From Ketogulonicigenium robustum (GTDB lineage: Bacteria; Pseudomonadota; Alphaproteobacteria; Rhodobacterales; Rhodobacteraceae): a stretch of 64,000 nt of DNA. The position numbers and the translations under genes are program-made. Of this stretch, positions 1 to 12,474 are shown piece by piece (position 1 is the first letter of the stretch; each line of letters begins with the position of its first letter). Below the pieces are notes generated by a model. The model was not told the origin of the DNA and did not search any database. It saw only the letters and a list, made by a program, of their open reading frames with translations. The stretch is from the NCBI RefSeq assembly GCF_002117445.1, contig NZ_CP019937.1, forward strand, positions 1,547,501 to 1,611,500, read 5' to 3'.

Positions 1-571
1 ACTGGTGAACCATCATCTCGAAGGCGGGCTGCACATCGATCGTATACGAATCCGTCCAATCCTGCCCGACGATCATATCCATCGCCGCAATCAGCGACGT
101 TGCCCCCTTCAGCGCCACGCTGGTGGAAAATGGTGCGATGCCGAAAAGGATCACTGCGTCCAGACGGTCCCACAATTCCAACGGCATTTTGCGATTGGTA
201 AAGCTGCCCAACACAAAAGCGTGTCCGTCGCTGACCACCGTATTTTCAAGCGCCGCAACAATGTGACTATAAAGCGGGTTGCTAAAAATACCGTTGGGAA
301 CGGTGTCGCGATTATAGAACCATCCGATCCGCAAATAGGTTTCGGCCCAAGGCAAGCGCACTAAAAACGAACCACGCCCAACCTGCCGATAAATAATGTC
401 GTCAGCCTCCATATCGCGCAGGGTGCGCAAAACGGTAACCAACGAAAATCCCATCGCCGCGATTTCGTTCTGCGATTCAATTCGGTCCCCGACCTTCATT
501 CCAGCACTACGCCAGCGCTTTAAAAGTAGATCTCGTAATTCCAGGTGACGTGGGACGCGTAATTTTGGCAA
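1..571 (-). CDS. GntR-family transcriptional regulator with LacI-like sensor domain (3' part beyond window)
   Basis: About 190 residues are visible and the frame stays open to the window edge. The N-terminal ~70 residues form a GntR winged helix-turn-helix: 'MKVGDRIESQNEIAAMGFS' followed by 'TVLRTLRDMEADDIIYRQ' and 'GRGSF', matching the family pattern of G-x-rlpS-x-eLa, S-x-tVxxaLxxL and G-x-Gtf. From about residue 80 the pattern changes to a hydrophobic strand ('RIGWFYN'), 'NPLYSHIVAALEN' and 'DAVILFGI', which resembles the periplasmic-binding-protein fold used as effector domain in LacI/AraR-type regulators. The start is taken as TTG at 571 because GAGGG lies 7 bases upstream; an in-frame ATG at residue 25 would cut into the HTH. 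The codon use is visibly less GC-rich than in the neighbouring proA. The ligand is unknown. Confidence 0.8.
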   Translation of the reverse strand, partial: MPKLRVPRHLELRDLLLKRWRSAGMKVGDRIESQNEIAAMGFSLVTVLRTLRDMEADDIIYRQVGRGSFLVRLPWAETYLRIGWFYNRDTVPNGIFSNPLYSHIVAALENTVVSDGHAFVLGSFTNRKMPLELWDRLDAVILFGIAPFSTSVALKGATSLIAAMDMIVGQDWTDSYTIDVQPAFEMMVHQ

Positions 572-585
572 ATTTTCCCTCGGGA

Positions 586-605
586 TAGCCTACCCCCGTA
601 GGTTA
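586..605. promoter_or_regulatory. Inverted repeat upstream of the GntR gene (candidate operator)
   Basis: TAGCCTAC-N4-GTAGGTTA is an 8-bp inverted repeat with one mismatch and a CCCC spacer. It ends 14 bases upstream of the TTG start, next to the Shine-Dalgarno sequence. The position suits autoregulation by the adjacent regulator; this is inference from position and symmetry. Confidence 0.4.
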
Positions 606-643
606 CACCGCGGGCGATTGGGGATGCAAGGCACCGCCGCATT

Positions 644-1912
<1,269 letters not shown>

Positions 1913-1921
1913 GTTCTGCCC

Positions 1922-4134
<2,213 letters not shown>

Positions 4135-4677
4135 TCAAAGCCCGGTTTTCAAAGTATAGGTCCAGGTAGGGACAGCGGAATTGCGCGCAACCGACCACGC
4201 CTCGGCATCGCCCAGATATTCGAACCCGCAATTCGTCAGAACACGCGCCGCGCCGGGGTTATCCTGAAACGCCTCGGCAAAGAAACGCGACGCGCCATGC
4301 GGGTTAGCCGCAATAATGGCACGCACGGCTTCGGATGCCATGCCGGTGTTCCAAAACGCGGGCGCGATCCAATAGCGGATCTCGCTTTGTCCGCGGTCCA
4401 TACGGTCTAGCGATATTAATCCCATGAATTCTTCGCACCCCTGTTCGCTGGAATCCAGCGCCCAGAAGTCTTCCTCGCGCAGCGCCCCGTTCGCACGCGA
4501 AACCAGTTGTGCAGCAGCCCCCGGGGGATAGGGATGCGGAATCGACCGCGTGCCAATGGCCACGCGCAGATCACCCGCATAAAGACTAATCAGCCCCGTG
4601 TCGGACATACGAAGCGGGCGCAGCGTAAACCGCGAGGTACGGATCACCGGCTGTACTTCGATCGTTGCGATGTTCAT
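4135..4677 (-). CDS. GNAT-family N-acetyltransferase (RimJ/RimL-like)
   Basis: An acetyl-CoA-dependent N-acetyltransferase of the RimJ/RimL branch. It shows the N-terminal 'TSRFTLRPLRMSDTGLISLY' strand-helix, a central 'EIRYWIAPAFWNTGMASEAV' acetyl-CoA-binding stretch and 'NPGAARVLTNCGFEYLG', typical of the family's last helix and strand. The start ATG at 4677 has AGGAGG 5 bases upstream; the ATG directly before it (4680) is too close to that site. This gives 180 residues. The location between rpmA and obgE is conserved in Rhodobacterales, but the substrate (ribosomal protein or small molecule) cannot be read from the sequence. Confidence 0.85.
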   Translation of the reverse strand: MNIATIEVQPVIRTSRFTLRPLRMSDTGLISLYAGDLRVAIGTRSIPHPYPPGAAAQLVSRANGALREEDFWALDSSEQGCEEFMGLISLDRMDRGQSEIRYWIAPAFWNTGMASEAVRAIIAANPHGASRFFAEAFQDNPGAARVLTNCGFEYLGDAEAWSVARNSAVPTWTYTLKTGL

Positions 4678-4756
4678 CATGGCCTCCTTTGTTGTCGGAT
4701 CATACGATCCGGGCCCGATGCGCCGGGCCATATAGCCCCAGCATGACGCAAATGCG

Positions 4757-4784
4757 AAAAGGGGGTCGGCTTGCGCCGACCCCC
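4757..4784 (-). terminator. Intrinsic terminator after rplU-rpmA
   Basis: A perfect 10-bp stem, GGGGGTCGGC (4761-4770) with GCCGACCCCC (4775-4784) and a TTGC loop, is followed on the minus strand by four Ts. It ends the rplU-rpmA transcript and separates it from the acetyltransferase gene. Confidence 0.85.
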
Positions 4785-4813
4785 TTCCTGGTGTGTGCCC
4801 TTCCAGGTTCGGC

Positions 4814-5083
4814 TTATTCAGCGGCCTCCGCCACCGGGAGAACCGAAATGAAAGTGCGGCCTTTGAGGCCGGTGTGGAACTTCACGGCGCCGTCGACGGT
4901 TGCAAAAATCGTATGATCTTTGCCCATGCCGACACCGGCGCCCGGCCACATCTTGGTGCCGCGCTGACGCATGATGATGTTGCCGGCGATGACAGCTTCA
5001 CCACCGAACTTCTTCACGCCCAGACGACGGCCAGCCGAGTCGCGGCCGTTGCGGGATGAACCGCCTGCTTTTTTCGTTGCCAT
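4814..5083 (-). CDS. rpmA: 50S ribosomal protein L27
   Basis: L27, 89 residues, near the peptidyl-transferase centre of the large subunit. The N-terminus '[20 protein letters not shown]' is the hallmark of the family; '[17 protein letters not shown]' and 'GKDHTIFAT' follow. It starts directly at the conserved 'ATKKAGG', so there is no Firmicutes-like cleaved extension. It lies 6 bases after rplU, in the near-universal rplU-rpmA pair. Confidence 0.98.
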   Translation of the reverse strand: MATKKAGGSSRNGRDSAGRRLGVKKFGGEAVIAGNIIMRQRGTKMWPGAGVGMGKDHTIFATVDGAVKFHTGLKGRTFISVLPVAEAAE

Positions 5084-5089
5084 TGGGGA

Positions 5090-5446
5090 TTACTCCTTGC
5101 TCGAGGCGCCGACAGCCGCCTTCACACCGGTTGCGTCCGCGCCAGTGGCGAGGATGTCTTTGATACGAACCAGCGTCAGTTGCTGACGGTGACCCTTGGT
5201 GCGCTTCGACGAGTGCTTACGGCGGCGACGCACGAAGTGGATCGTCTTTTCACCCTTGATCTGGTCGATCACTTCAGCTTGCACAGCTGCGCCGGCAACC
5301 ACGGGGGCACCGATTTGATCACCAACAACCAAGATGGTGTTGAATTGAATGGTTTCACCTGCAGCAGCGTCCAGCTTTTCAACGCGCAGAACGTCGCCGC
5401 TCTGAACTTTGTACTGCTTGCCGCCGGTTTTGATAACCGCAAACAT
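5090..5446 (-). CDS. rplU: 50S ribosomal protein L21
   Basis: L21, an early-assembly large-subunit protein binding 23S rRNA. The family start 'MFAVIKTGGKQYKV' fixes the ATG at 5446, which has AAGGA 7 bases upstream; the open frame continues upstream to 5518 without family similarity. 'RRRRKHSSKRTKGHRQ' is the basic rRNA-binding loop. The length is 118 residues with a short C-terminal extension common in alphaproteobacteria. The 205 bases upstream (5447-5651) carry no gene and presumably hold its promoter; no clear sigma-70 boxes could be assigned. Confidence 0.97.
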   Translation of the reverse strand: MFAVIKTGGKQYKVQSGDVLRVEKLDAAAGETIQFNTILVVGDQIGAPVVAGAAVQAEVIDQIKGEKTIHFVRRRRKHSSKRTKGHRQQLTLVRIKDILATGADATGVKAAVGASSKE

Positions 5447-5651
5447 GTTTTCGTCCTTCATCTTCCGCGTCCTTTGGTCCCTTGCCACGACGACAAGTGT
5501 TGCGGTGAACCCCACCACCTACGGACTGCGCGCCCTATTGGGCGATGTCTATTCATAAGGCAGCGCGATTTTGCGAATCCCGCATGCCAAACCGGCGGCA
5601 CATAGCCACCAGATGGCGGCTTATCCGGACTATCGGACCCAAAGTCAAGTA

Positions 5652-6470
5652 TCAGAGTTCTTCTGACACCAAAAGCCTTGCAGCCGCGCGGCCCAGATTG
5701 TGGGAAATCTGCTCGATCATTGGGTCAAACGCCACGCCGGACACACGGCTAAGGGTTTTGCCCGCCGGTGTCCCCGCAAACGTGATCATCCCTTCGATGT
5801 CCGCGTCGCTGGCAGGTGTATAAGCAAGCAGCAAGAACGCATACAGCCATTCTGCCGTCGAGGCGCGCATATCGTCGGCTCGCCCCAGCACTTCGGCTAA
5901 CACAGCATCGGTGGGCATGTCCCCCTCGCTTTCGGCCATGCCGTTGTAAAACGCTAAATTCGCATTCAAACCCGAGGCAACGTTGCCTTCCAGCAAATCG
6001 TTCGCCGCCATCAGCTGGGCGATTAGCGTGGCACGGGGTGTCTCGCGCGCCATCTCGACCGCCGCAAATTCGATAGCCGTTTCGCGCAGATCATCGTCCA
6101 ACATCGCCTCGCGGGCTGAGACCTCCATCTGCAGCAGGCTGTGCGCGGGCTCGCCGGTGGCGAAGGCCAGAATGGGGTCGATATCCACCCCTTCCAGCGC
6201 GACATACCATTCCGACCGGGCTTCGGCCTGCATCCATTCGGGGTCGTGAATCGCCTCGACCGCTTGGCGCCACGTGTCGCTTGCGGCCCCGCCGGTCATA
6301 TTCGGGGCCAGCGACAGGCCGAATTCAATACCCTCGCGCGACATCAGATCCGTGATCTGCGGCAACAACAGCGCGTTGAACAGCGCATCAGCCTTCTCGC
6401 GATCGACATCCGCGAGCGCGCCCGAGGCCGCGCAAGAGAGGGCCGCCGCACAAATCAGATTACGCCACAT
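5652..6470 (-). CDS. Secreted DUF2059-domain protein
   Basis: A 272-residue protein with an N-terminal signal peptide (hydrophobic '[12 protein letters not shown]', cleavage probably after 'GALA'), so likely periplasmic. The C-terminal ~60 residues ('[20 protein letters not shown]') match the DUF2059 pattern of a helical region with a conserved F-x-x-T-P-x-G-K motif. The function is unknown. The start overlaps the end of uvrA by 11 bases, so it is probably the second gene of the uvrA transcript. Confidence 0.8.
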   Translation of the reverse strand: MWRNLICAAALSCAASGALADVDREKADALFNALLLPQITDLMSREGIEFGLSLAPNMTGGAASDTWRQAVEAIHDPEWMQAEARSEWYVALEGVDIDPILAFATGEPAHSLLQMEVSAREAMLDDDLRETAIEFAAVEMARETPRATLIAQLMAANDLLEGNVASGLNANLAFYNGMAESEGDMPTDAVLAEVLGRADDMRASTAEWLYAFLLLAYTPASDADIEGMITFAGTPAGKTLSRVSGVAFDPMIEQISHNLGRAAARLLVSEEL

Positions 6471-9327
6471 GACCAGCCCTCAGCGCCGCGCCGCGTTCCA
6501 GCAGCGGCTTCAAATAATGGCCGGTATAGCTTTCGGCGACCTCTGCAATCGCCTCGGGGGTGCCCGTCGCAACAACTTTGCCGCCACCAATGCCGCCCTC
6601 GGGGCCAATGTCGATCACCCAATCGGCCGTTTTCACCACATCCAGATTATGTTCAATGACCACGACGGTATTCCCCTGATCCACCAGTTCGTGCAGCACA
6701 TCCAGCAGCTTGCGCACATCCTCGAAATGCAGGCCCGTAGTCGGTTCATCAAGGATATAGAGCGTGCGGCCCGTAGATCGGCGGGAAAGCTCCTTCGCCA
6801 GCTTCACACGCTGCGCCTCGCCGCCCGACAATGTCGTCGCCTGCTGCCCGACCTTGACATACCCCAGGCCCACATGGCGCAGCGCCTGCATCTTGTCGCG
6901 GATCGGCGGCACCGCGCTAAAGAAGTCAGCGGCTTCCTCGATCGTCATGTCCAGCACGTCAGCGATGGATTTGTCCTTGAACTTCACCTCCAGCGTCTCG
7001 CGGTTATAGCGGGCGCCGTTGCAGGTTTCGCAGGTGACATAGACATCGGCCAGAAAGTGCATTTCGATTTTCAGCACGCCGTCACCTTGGCACGCCTCGC
7101 AGCGGCCGCCCTTAACATTGAAGCTGAACCGCCCCGGGCCATAGCCGCGTGCCTTCGCCTCGGGCAGCCCCGCAAACCACTGGCGGATCTGATCGAACGC
7201 GCCGGTATAAGTCGCAGGGTTCGACCGTGGCGTGCGGCCAATCGGGCGCTGGTCAATGTCGATCACCTTATCAAGATGCTCGAATCCCTTGATCGTCTCG
7301 CACGGCGCGGGCACTTCGCGGGCGCCGTTCAGCTTCATCGCGGCGTTCTTATACAGCGTCTCGATCGTCAGGGTCGATTTGCCCCCGCCCGAAACACCCG
7401 TCACGCAGACAAACTTGCCCAGCGGAAAATCGACCGTCACATCATGCAGGTTGTTCCCGCTGGCCTTGACGACAGTCAACTTCTTGCCGTTTCCCTTACG
7501 ACGCTTTTCGGGCACATCAATCCGGCGCACACCCGACAGATACTGCCCGGTCAGCGAATTGGGGTCAGCCTCGACTTCCTCGGGCGTTCCTTGCGAGACG
7601 ATCTGCCCCCCGTGCACGCCAGCCCCCGGCCCCACGTCGAAGACATAGTCGGCGGTGCGGATGGCATCTTCATCATGCTCAACCACCAGCACGGTGTTGC
7701 CTTGGTCGCGCAGGTTGCGCAGGGCATCCAGCAGCCGGTCGTTGTCGCGCTGGTGCAACCCGATCGAGGGTTCGTCCAGCACATAAAGCACGCCCGTCAG
7801 GCCCGAACCGATCTGGCTGGCCAAACGAATCCGCTGGCTTTCGCCGCCCGACAACGTGCCTGACGCGCGGCTGAGGGTCAGATATTCCAGCCCCACATTA
7901 TTCAGGAACCCCAAACGCTCGCGGATCTCTTTCAAAATAGCCGCGGCGATCAGACCTTTCTGATGGCTCAGCGCCTCGGGGACGGTTTGCACCCAAGCAT
8001 AAGCGTCTTTCACCGATTGCTCGACCACCTGCCCGATGTGCTTGTCGCCCACGCGTACAGCGAGCGCCTCGGGGCGCAAGCGGTAGCCGTTACAGGTGTG
8101 ACACGGCCGGTTGTTCTGGTACTGCTCCATATCCTCGCGCGACCAGTTGCTGTCGGTCTCGCGGTAGCGGCGCTGCAGGTTCGGCACCACGCCTTCAAAG
8201 CTGCGAGTCACGTTGTAGCTGCGCCCGCCGTCGTCATAACGGAACTGGATTTCTTCCTCGCCCGAGCCGTGCAGCACGACCTGCTTCACCTTTTCAGGCA
8301 GATCCTTCCATGCGGTTTTGGCATCGAACCCGTAATGTTTGGCCAGCGCATCAATCGTTTGCAGCCAATAGGGTGACTTCGTCTTCCCCCATGGCGCAAC
8401 GGCCCCCTTGATCAAGCTGAGGGTCAGATCCGGAATGATCAAACGCTCGTCAAAGAACAGCTCGACCCCCAAACCGTCACAATCCGGACATGCGCCCAGC
8501 GGGGTGTTGAACGAAAACAGGCGGGGCTCAATCTCGGGGATGGTAAAACCCGACACCGGACAGGCAAATTTTTCCGAAAAGGTAATCCGCTCGGGCTCGC
8601 CCTCGCTCGGGGCGGTTTCCAGCACGGCAATCCCGTCGGCCAAGTTCAATGCGGTGCGAAAGCTTTCGGCCAGACGCGTTTCCATGCCGGCGCGCACGAC
8701 AATACGGTCGACGACCACATCAATGTCGTGACGGAATTTCTTGTCCAATGTCGGCGGCGTATCCAGTTCATAGAATTCGCCATCGACCTTGACCCGCTGA
8801 AACCCCTGCTTGCGCAGTTCCAGCATCTCTTTCTTATACTCGCCCTTGCGGTCGCGCACGATCGGGGCCAGCAGATAGCCGCGGGTGCCCTCCTCCATTG
8901 TCATGGTGCGGTCGACCATGTCCTGCACCTGCTGCGCCTCGATCGGCAGGCCGGTCGCGGGGCTGTAAGGGGTGCCTGCGCGGGCGAACAGCAAACGCAG
9001 GTAGTCGTAAATCTCGGTCACTGTGCCGACGGTCGATCGCGGGTTCTTCGACGTTGTCTTTTGCTCAATCGAAATCGCTGGCGAAAGGCCGGTGATATGA
9101 TCGACATCGGGCTTTTCCATCATATCCAAGAACTGGCGCGCATAGGCGGACAGACTCTCGACATAGCGGCGCTGCCCTTCGGCATAAACCGTATCGAAGG
9201 CGATGGACGACTTGCCCGACCCCGACAGCCCCGTCATCACCACCAGCTTATTGCGGGGAATATCCAGTGACACGTTCTTGAGGTTGTGTTCGCGCGCGCC
9301 GCGCACTTCGATGAACTTTTGTTCCAT
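6460..9327 (-). CDS. uvrA: UvrABC excinuclease subunit A
   Basis: The damage-sensing ATPase of nucleotide excision repair; it loads UvrB at lesions. The 955 residues contain two ABC ATPase modules: Walker A 'GLSGSGKSS' near residue 33 and 'GVSGGGKST' near 645, and signatures '[12 protein letters not shown]' and '[12 protein letters not shown]'. The second zinc module is complete ('CEACQGDG...' and '[10 protein letters not shown]'). The first begins 'ACPVSGF', so its second cysteine is a serine, whereas '[10 protein letters not shown]' keeps the other pair. An SOS box lies 68 bases upstream, indicating LexA control. Confidence 0.98.
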   Translation of the reverse strand: MEQKFIEVRGAREHNLKNVSLDIPRNKLVVMTGLSGSGKSSIAFDTVYAEGQRRYVESLSAYARQFLDMMEKPDVDHITGLSPAISIEQKTTSKNPRSTVGTVTEIYDYLRLLFARAGTPYSPATGLPIEAQQVQDMVDRTMTMEEGTRGYLLAPIVRDRKGEYKKEMLELRKQGFQRVKVDGEFYELDTPPTLDKKFRHDIDVVVDRIVVRAGMETRLAESFRTALNLADGIAVLETAPSEGEPERITFSEKFACPVSGFTIPEIEPRLFSFNTPLGACPDCDGLGVELFFDERLIIPDLTLSLIKGAVAPWGKTKSPYWLQTIDALAKHYGFDAKTAWKDLPEKVKQVVLHGSGEEEIQFRYDDGGRSYNVTRSFEGVVPNLQRRYRETDSNWSREDMEQYQNNRPCHTCNGYRLRPEALAVRVGDKHIGQVVEQSVKDAYAWVQTVPEALSHQKGLIAAAILKEIRERLGFLNNVGLEYLTLSRASGTLSGGESQRIRLASQIGSGLTGVLYVLDEPSIGLHQRDNDRLLDALRNLRDQGNTVLVVEHDEDAIRTADYVFDVGPGAGVHGGQIVSQGTPEEVEADPNSLTGQYLSGVRRIDVPEKRRKGNGKKLTVVKASGNNLHDVTVDFPLGKFVCVTGVSGGGKSTLTIETLYKNAAMKLNGAREVPAPCETIKGFEHLDKVIDIDQRPIGRTPRSNPATYTGAFDQIRQWFAGLPEAKARGYGPGRFSFNVKGGRCEACQGDGVLKIEMHFLADVYVTCETCNGARYNRETLEVKFKDKSIADVLDMTIEEAADFFSAVPPIRDKMQALRHVGLGYVKVGQQATTLSGGEAQRVKLAKELSRRSTGRTLYILDEPTTGLHFEDVRKLLDVLHELVDQGNTVVVIEHNLDVVKTADWVIDIGPEGGIGGGKVVATGTPEAIAEVAESYTGHYLKPLLERGAALRAGHVA

Positions 9328-9394
9328 GCCGCTGTCCCTAGAAACTTCCCCATAGGAATAGGTATCCTGCCTTGCAAACTCAAGCGCGAAGTAA

Positions 9395-9409
9395 GAACAT
9401 TAATCGAAC
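9395..9409 (-). promoter_or_regulatory. LexA/SOS box upstream of uvrA
   Basis: On the minus strand the sequence reads GTTC-GATTAAT-GTTC, exactly the alphaproteobacterial LexA operator GTTC-N7-GTTC. It lies 68-82 bases before the uvrA start; uvrA is a classical SOS gene in this class. Confidence 0.85.
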
Positions 9410-9424
9410 ATTATGGAGTTCGTG

Positions 9425-9683
9425 ATGACCATCGCGCAATACACCGGCAGCTGCCAGTGCGGTGCCATCGCCTTACAGGCGCAACTGGATCTGGACCATA
9501 CCGTGACCTGTAACTGCGGGCGGTGCCAGCGATGGGGGCTGTCTGAGCCTATACGTCCGAAAGCGGATTTCGCCTGACGCAAGACGGCCCGTGACGGTTT
9601 ACACCTTCAACACCGGCAAAATCGCCCAAGCCTTCTGCCCCACCTGCGGGATCGAAGCCTATTCCTGCAACGACAGGGGTTAA
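9425..9683 (+). pseudogene. Frameshifted GFA/CENP-V-family (DUF636) gene remnant
   Basis: The frame from ATG 9425 encodes 'MTIAQYTGSCQCGAIAL' and 'VTCNCGRCQRWG', the zinc-binding N-terminal half of glutathione-dependent-formaldehyde-activating (GFA/CENP-V) domain proteins, then stops early. From about 9541 another frame continues with 'PVTVYTFNTGKIAQAFC' and 'PTCGIEAYS', the second half including the C-x-x-C pair, and stops at 9681. A single frameshift near 9536-9545 therefore breaks the gene, and the C-terminus is also shorter than the family norm of about 120-140 residues. GGAG lies upstream of the ATG. The original product would be a small zinc carbon-sulfur lyase-like enzyme of uncertain substrate. 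Confidence 0.75.
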
Positions 9684-9728
9684 TCCCCGCGCGCTTCACA
9701 CGCAGGCCTATGACGGCGCCGCACTATG

Positions 9729-9751
9729 AAAAAGGGGGCCAGTTGGCCCCC
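9729..9751 (-). terminator. Intrinsic terminator after lpdA
   Basis: GGGGGCCA (9734-9741) pairs perfectly with TGGCCCCC (9744-9751) across a 2-base gap, and on the minus strand the stem is followed by five Ts. It lies 8 bases after the lpdA stop codon. Confidence 0.85.
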
Positions 9752-9759
9752 TTTCCGTT

Positions 9760-11148
9760 CTAGAAGTGCAAGGCACGCCCATAAGCGTCCAGCACCGATT
9801 CGTGCATCATCTCGCTCAGGGTCGGGTGCGGGAAAACCGTTTCCATCAGCTCGGCCTCGGTCGTCTCTAGCGTGCGGCCGATGACATAGCCCTGAATCAG
9901 CTCGGTCACCTCGGCCCCCACCATATGCGCCCCCAGCAATTCGCCCGTCTTGGCGTCGAAAACCGTCTTCACCATCCCCTCGGGCTCGCCCAGCGCGATG
10001 GCCTTGCCGTTGCCGATAAAGGGGAAGCGGCCGACCTTGACCTCGTAACCTTTTTCCTTGGCCTTCGCTTCGGTCAGCCCCACCGATGCCACCTGGGGCG
10101 TGCAATAGGTGCAACCGGCAATGGATTCGGGGCGGACGGGGTGCGGGTGCTGGCCAGCGACCAATTCGGCCACCATCACACCCTCGTGGCTGGCCTTGTG
10201 TGCAAGCCACGGGGCACCGGCAACGTCGCCGATGGCATAGATCCCCTCGACACCCGTGCGGCAGAACTCATCCACCACCACGTGGGTTCGGTCGACCTTG
10301 ACGCCCAGCCCTTCGAGGCCAAGCCCTTCAACGTTACCGACGATCCCGACAGCCGAAATCACGGTGTCGAATTCCAGCTTCTCGACCTTGCCGTTCGCCT
10401 CGATATGCGCGGTGACTTTGCCCTTGCCGCGGTCAAGCTGCTTGACGGTGGCCTTTTCCATGATCGTCATGCCCTGCTTGACGAATTGCTTCTTCGCAAA
10501 GGCCGAAATCTCGGCATCTTCAACCGGCAGAATGCGATCCATGACCTCGACAACGGTCGTTTTTGCACCCAGCGTATTGAAGAAGCTGGCAAATTCGATG
10601 CCAATCGCGCCCGACCCGATCACAAGCAGGTTTTTCGGCATGCGGTTCGCAACCAGCGCCTCGCGATAGCTCCATACCAAATCACCGTCGGCTTCCAAAC
10701 CCGGCAAGGTGCGCGCACGCGCGCCTGTCGCCACAATGATCGCTGGGGCGGTAAGGTCCTCGTCGCCCTTATCGGTCTTTACGCGGACTTGGCCTTTGGC
10801 GGGGATCGTCGCCTCGCCCATAATGACGGTGACTTTGTTTTTCTTCAGCAGGTGCCCGACGCCGCCCGCCAACTGCTTGGCCACCCCGCGCGAGCGTTGC
10901 ACAACCGCATCCAGATCGAACCCGAGGCCTTCAGCCTGCAACCCGAATTCTTTGGCGCGGTGCATCAGATGATACACCTCGGCCGAGCGGAGCAGCGCCT
11001 TGGTGGGAATGCAGCCCCAGTTCAGGCAAATCCCGCCCACATGCGCCTTTTCGACGACCGCGACCTTCAGCCCCAACTGCGCGCCACGGATGGCGGCCAC
11101 ATAGCCGCCCGGGCCAGCGCCAATCACGATCATATCGAATTTCTGCAT
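9760..11148 (-). CDS. lpdA: Dihydrolipoyl dehydrogenase (E3)
   Basis: FAD flavoprotein that reoxidises dihydrolipoamide of the 2-oxoacid dehydrogenase complexes (or the glycine cleavage system) with NAD+. The 462-residue chain has the FAD-binding 'VIGAGPGGYVAAIRGAQLG', the redox disulfide 'GGICLNWGCIPTK', the NAD-binding 'LLVIGSGAIGIEFASFF', FAD 'GIYAIGDVAGAPWLAHKA' and the C-terminal catalytic 'FPHPTLSEMMHE' His-Glu pair. It is a single gene here with its own terminator, not linked to E1 or E2 genes in the window, so which complex it serves is open. Confidence 0.95.
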   Translation of the reverse strand: MQKFDMIVIGAGPGGYVAAIRGAQLGLKVAVVEKAHVGGICLNWGCIPTKALLRSAEVYHLMHRAKEFGLQAEGLGFDLDAVVQRSRGVAKQLAGGVGHLLKKNKVTVIMGEATIPAKGQVRVKTDKGDEDLTAPAIIVATGARARTLPGLEADGDLVWSYREALVANRMPKNLLVIGSGAIGIEFASFFNTLGAKTTVVEVMDRILPVEDAEISAFAKKQFVKQGMTIMEKATVKQLDRGKGKVTAHIEANGKVEKLEFDTVISAVGIVGNVEGLGLEGLGVKVDRTHVVVDEFCRTGVEGIYAIGDVAGAPWLAHKASHEGVMVAELVAGQHPHPVRPESIAGCTYCTPQVASVGLTEAKAKEKGYEVKVGRFPFIGNGKAIALGEPEGMVKTVFDAKTGELLGAHMVGAEVTELIQGYVIGRTLETTEAELMETVFPHPTLSEMMHESVLDAYGRALHF

Positions 11149-11205
11149 CGGTCTGCTCCTATCCTCGCTGACTGCGATCCGGCGGCGCGGGCGCGCGACC
11201 GAAAA

Positions 11206-12471
11206 TTAGTTTGATGCTAAACCATTTTCTTCGCCATCACCAGATGCCGCTTCGGCAACCACTTGCACGGCAACAGGCGACGACCCGGCCAGCACGTGTT
11301 GGTGGGTTGCGGGGGCGCCCACAATCTCTTTGTGGGGCACGCGGCGCAGGCGCCACGCGGCATAAACGCCCAGCGCCAGCATAACGACTGCGACAACCAG
11401 CCAGAACCCCTGCGGCCCGACGTTATCCATCATCCAGCCCAAGATCAGCGGCCCCGCAATCGACCCCAACCCGTTGATGAACAACAACTTACCCGAAGCG
11501 GCCGGCATTTCGTCAGCTTCCAGATAGTCATTCGCATGCGCAATGATGACCGGATAAACCGTGTTCGACGTGCCGCCCACAACCGCCGCCGCCGCCAAAA
11601 TCAACCACAGCTGCCCCGGGATCAAAAATGCCAGCAGCGCCGCGACACCGCCGATTGCGGCCATGATACCGATCAGAATCCGCCGATCCATCCGGTCGGC
11701 CAGCCAGCCGACGGGAAACTGCAAGATCAACGCGGCTACATAGGTCAGCCCGATCATCAGGGTGATCTGCTCGACCGGCATCCCGACGCGTACGCCGTAA
11801 ATGGCCGCCATCCCGAACTGGGCCGCAAAAACGCTGCCCAACAGGAACATCCCTGCACAGGCCAGTGGTGAAGCCTGCATAAGCCGCCCCAACGGCAGCG
11901 ATTTCGTCTGATCAAAGGTCGGCGTCACCTTGCTGGTCGTCAGCAACATCGGCGCGAAGCACAGCGAAATAATGACCGATGCGATCCCGAACAGCTCGAA
12001 CCCGGCCACATTGCCGCTGGCCGCGATGATCTGCGAGGTGATAATCCCCGCCATCTGCATCCACATATACAGCGACAGCGCCTGCGCGCGGTTTTCATTC
12101 GATGCGGTGCTGTTCAGCCAGCTTTCAACGACGATATACGCCCCGCAAAAGCAAAACCCGATCATCGCCCGTTCCAGCATCCACGCCACCGGCGTCGGCC
12201 AAATCGCGTAAAGCACAAAAATCGCCGAGATCATCGAGGCCAGCGCCGCGAACACCCGCACATGCCCCACCCGCCGGATCATCTTCGGCGCCAGCGATGA
12301 CGCCACCATAAACCCGACGAAATAGGCCGAGGTGACCATCGACATCGACAGTGTCGAGAACCCCTCCATCTCACCGCGCAGGCCCAGCAGTGTGCCTTGC
12401 ATGCCGTTGCCGATCATCAACATGAAAATACCGACGAAAATCGCCCACGATCCGACCAGAACCTTCAGCAC
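11206..12471 (-). CDS. MFS transporter (YcaD-like)
   Basis: A 421-residue inner-membrane protein with about 12 predicted hydrophobic segments in two sets of six, the MFS loop motif 'GWLADRMDRRILIG' between helices 8 and 9, and a hydrophilic C-terminal tail of about 40 residues. The 'VVESWLN' and 'RAQALSLYMWMQM' stretches resemble the YcaD/UMF family. Its substrate cannot be inferred. It starts 3 bases after queA stops, so it is probably the third gene of the AsmA-like/queA operon. Confidence 0.8.
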   Translation of the reverse strand: MLKVLVGSWAIFVGIFMLMIGNGMQGTLLGLRGEMEGFSTLSMSMVTSAYFVGFMVASSLAPKMIRRVGHVRVFAALASMISAIFVLYAIWPTPVAWMLERAMIGFCFCGAYIVVESWLNSTASNENRAQALSLYMWMQMAGIITSQIIAASGNVAGFELFGIASVIISLCFAPMLLTTSKVTPTFDQTKSLPLGRLMQASPLACAGMFLLGSVFAAQFGMAAIYGVRVGMPVEQITLMIGLTYVAALILQFPVGWLADRMDRRILIGIMAAIGGVAALLAFLIPGQLWLILAAAAVVGGTSNTVYPVIIAHANDYLEADEMPAASGKLLFINGLGSIAGPLILGWMMDNVGPQGFWLVVAVVMLALGVYAAWRLRRVPHKEIVGAPATHQHVLAGSSPVAVQVVAEAASGDGEENGLASN

Positions 12472-12474
12472 GGC

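Noticed and set aside
6274-7863. 529-codon open frame on the plus strand opposite uvrA
   Set aside because: Antisense shadow of uvrA, rich in His, Arg, Gln and Ala with no family pattern.
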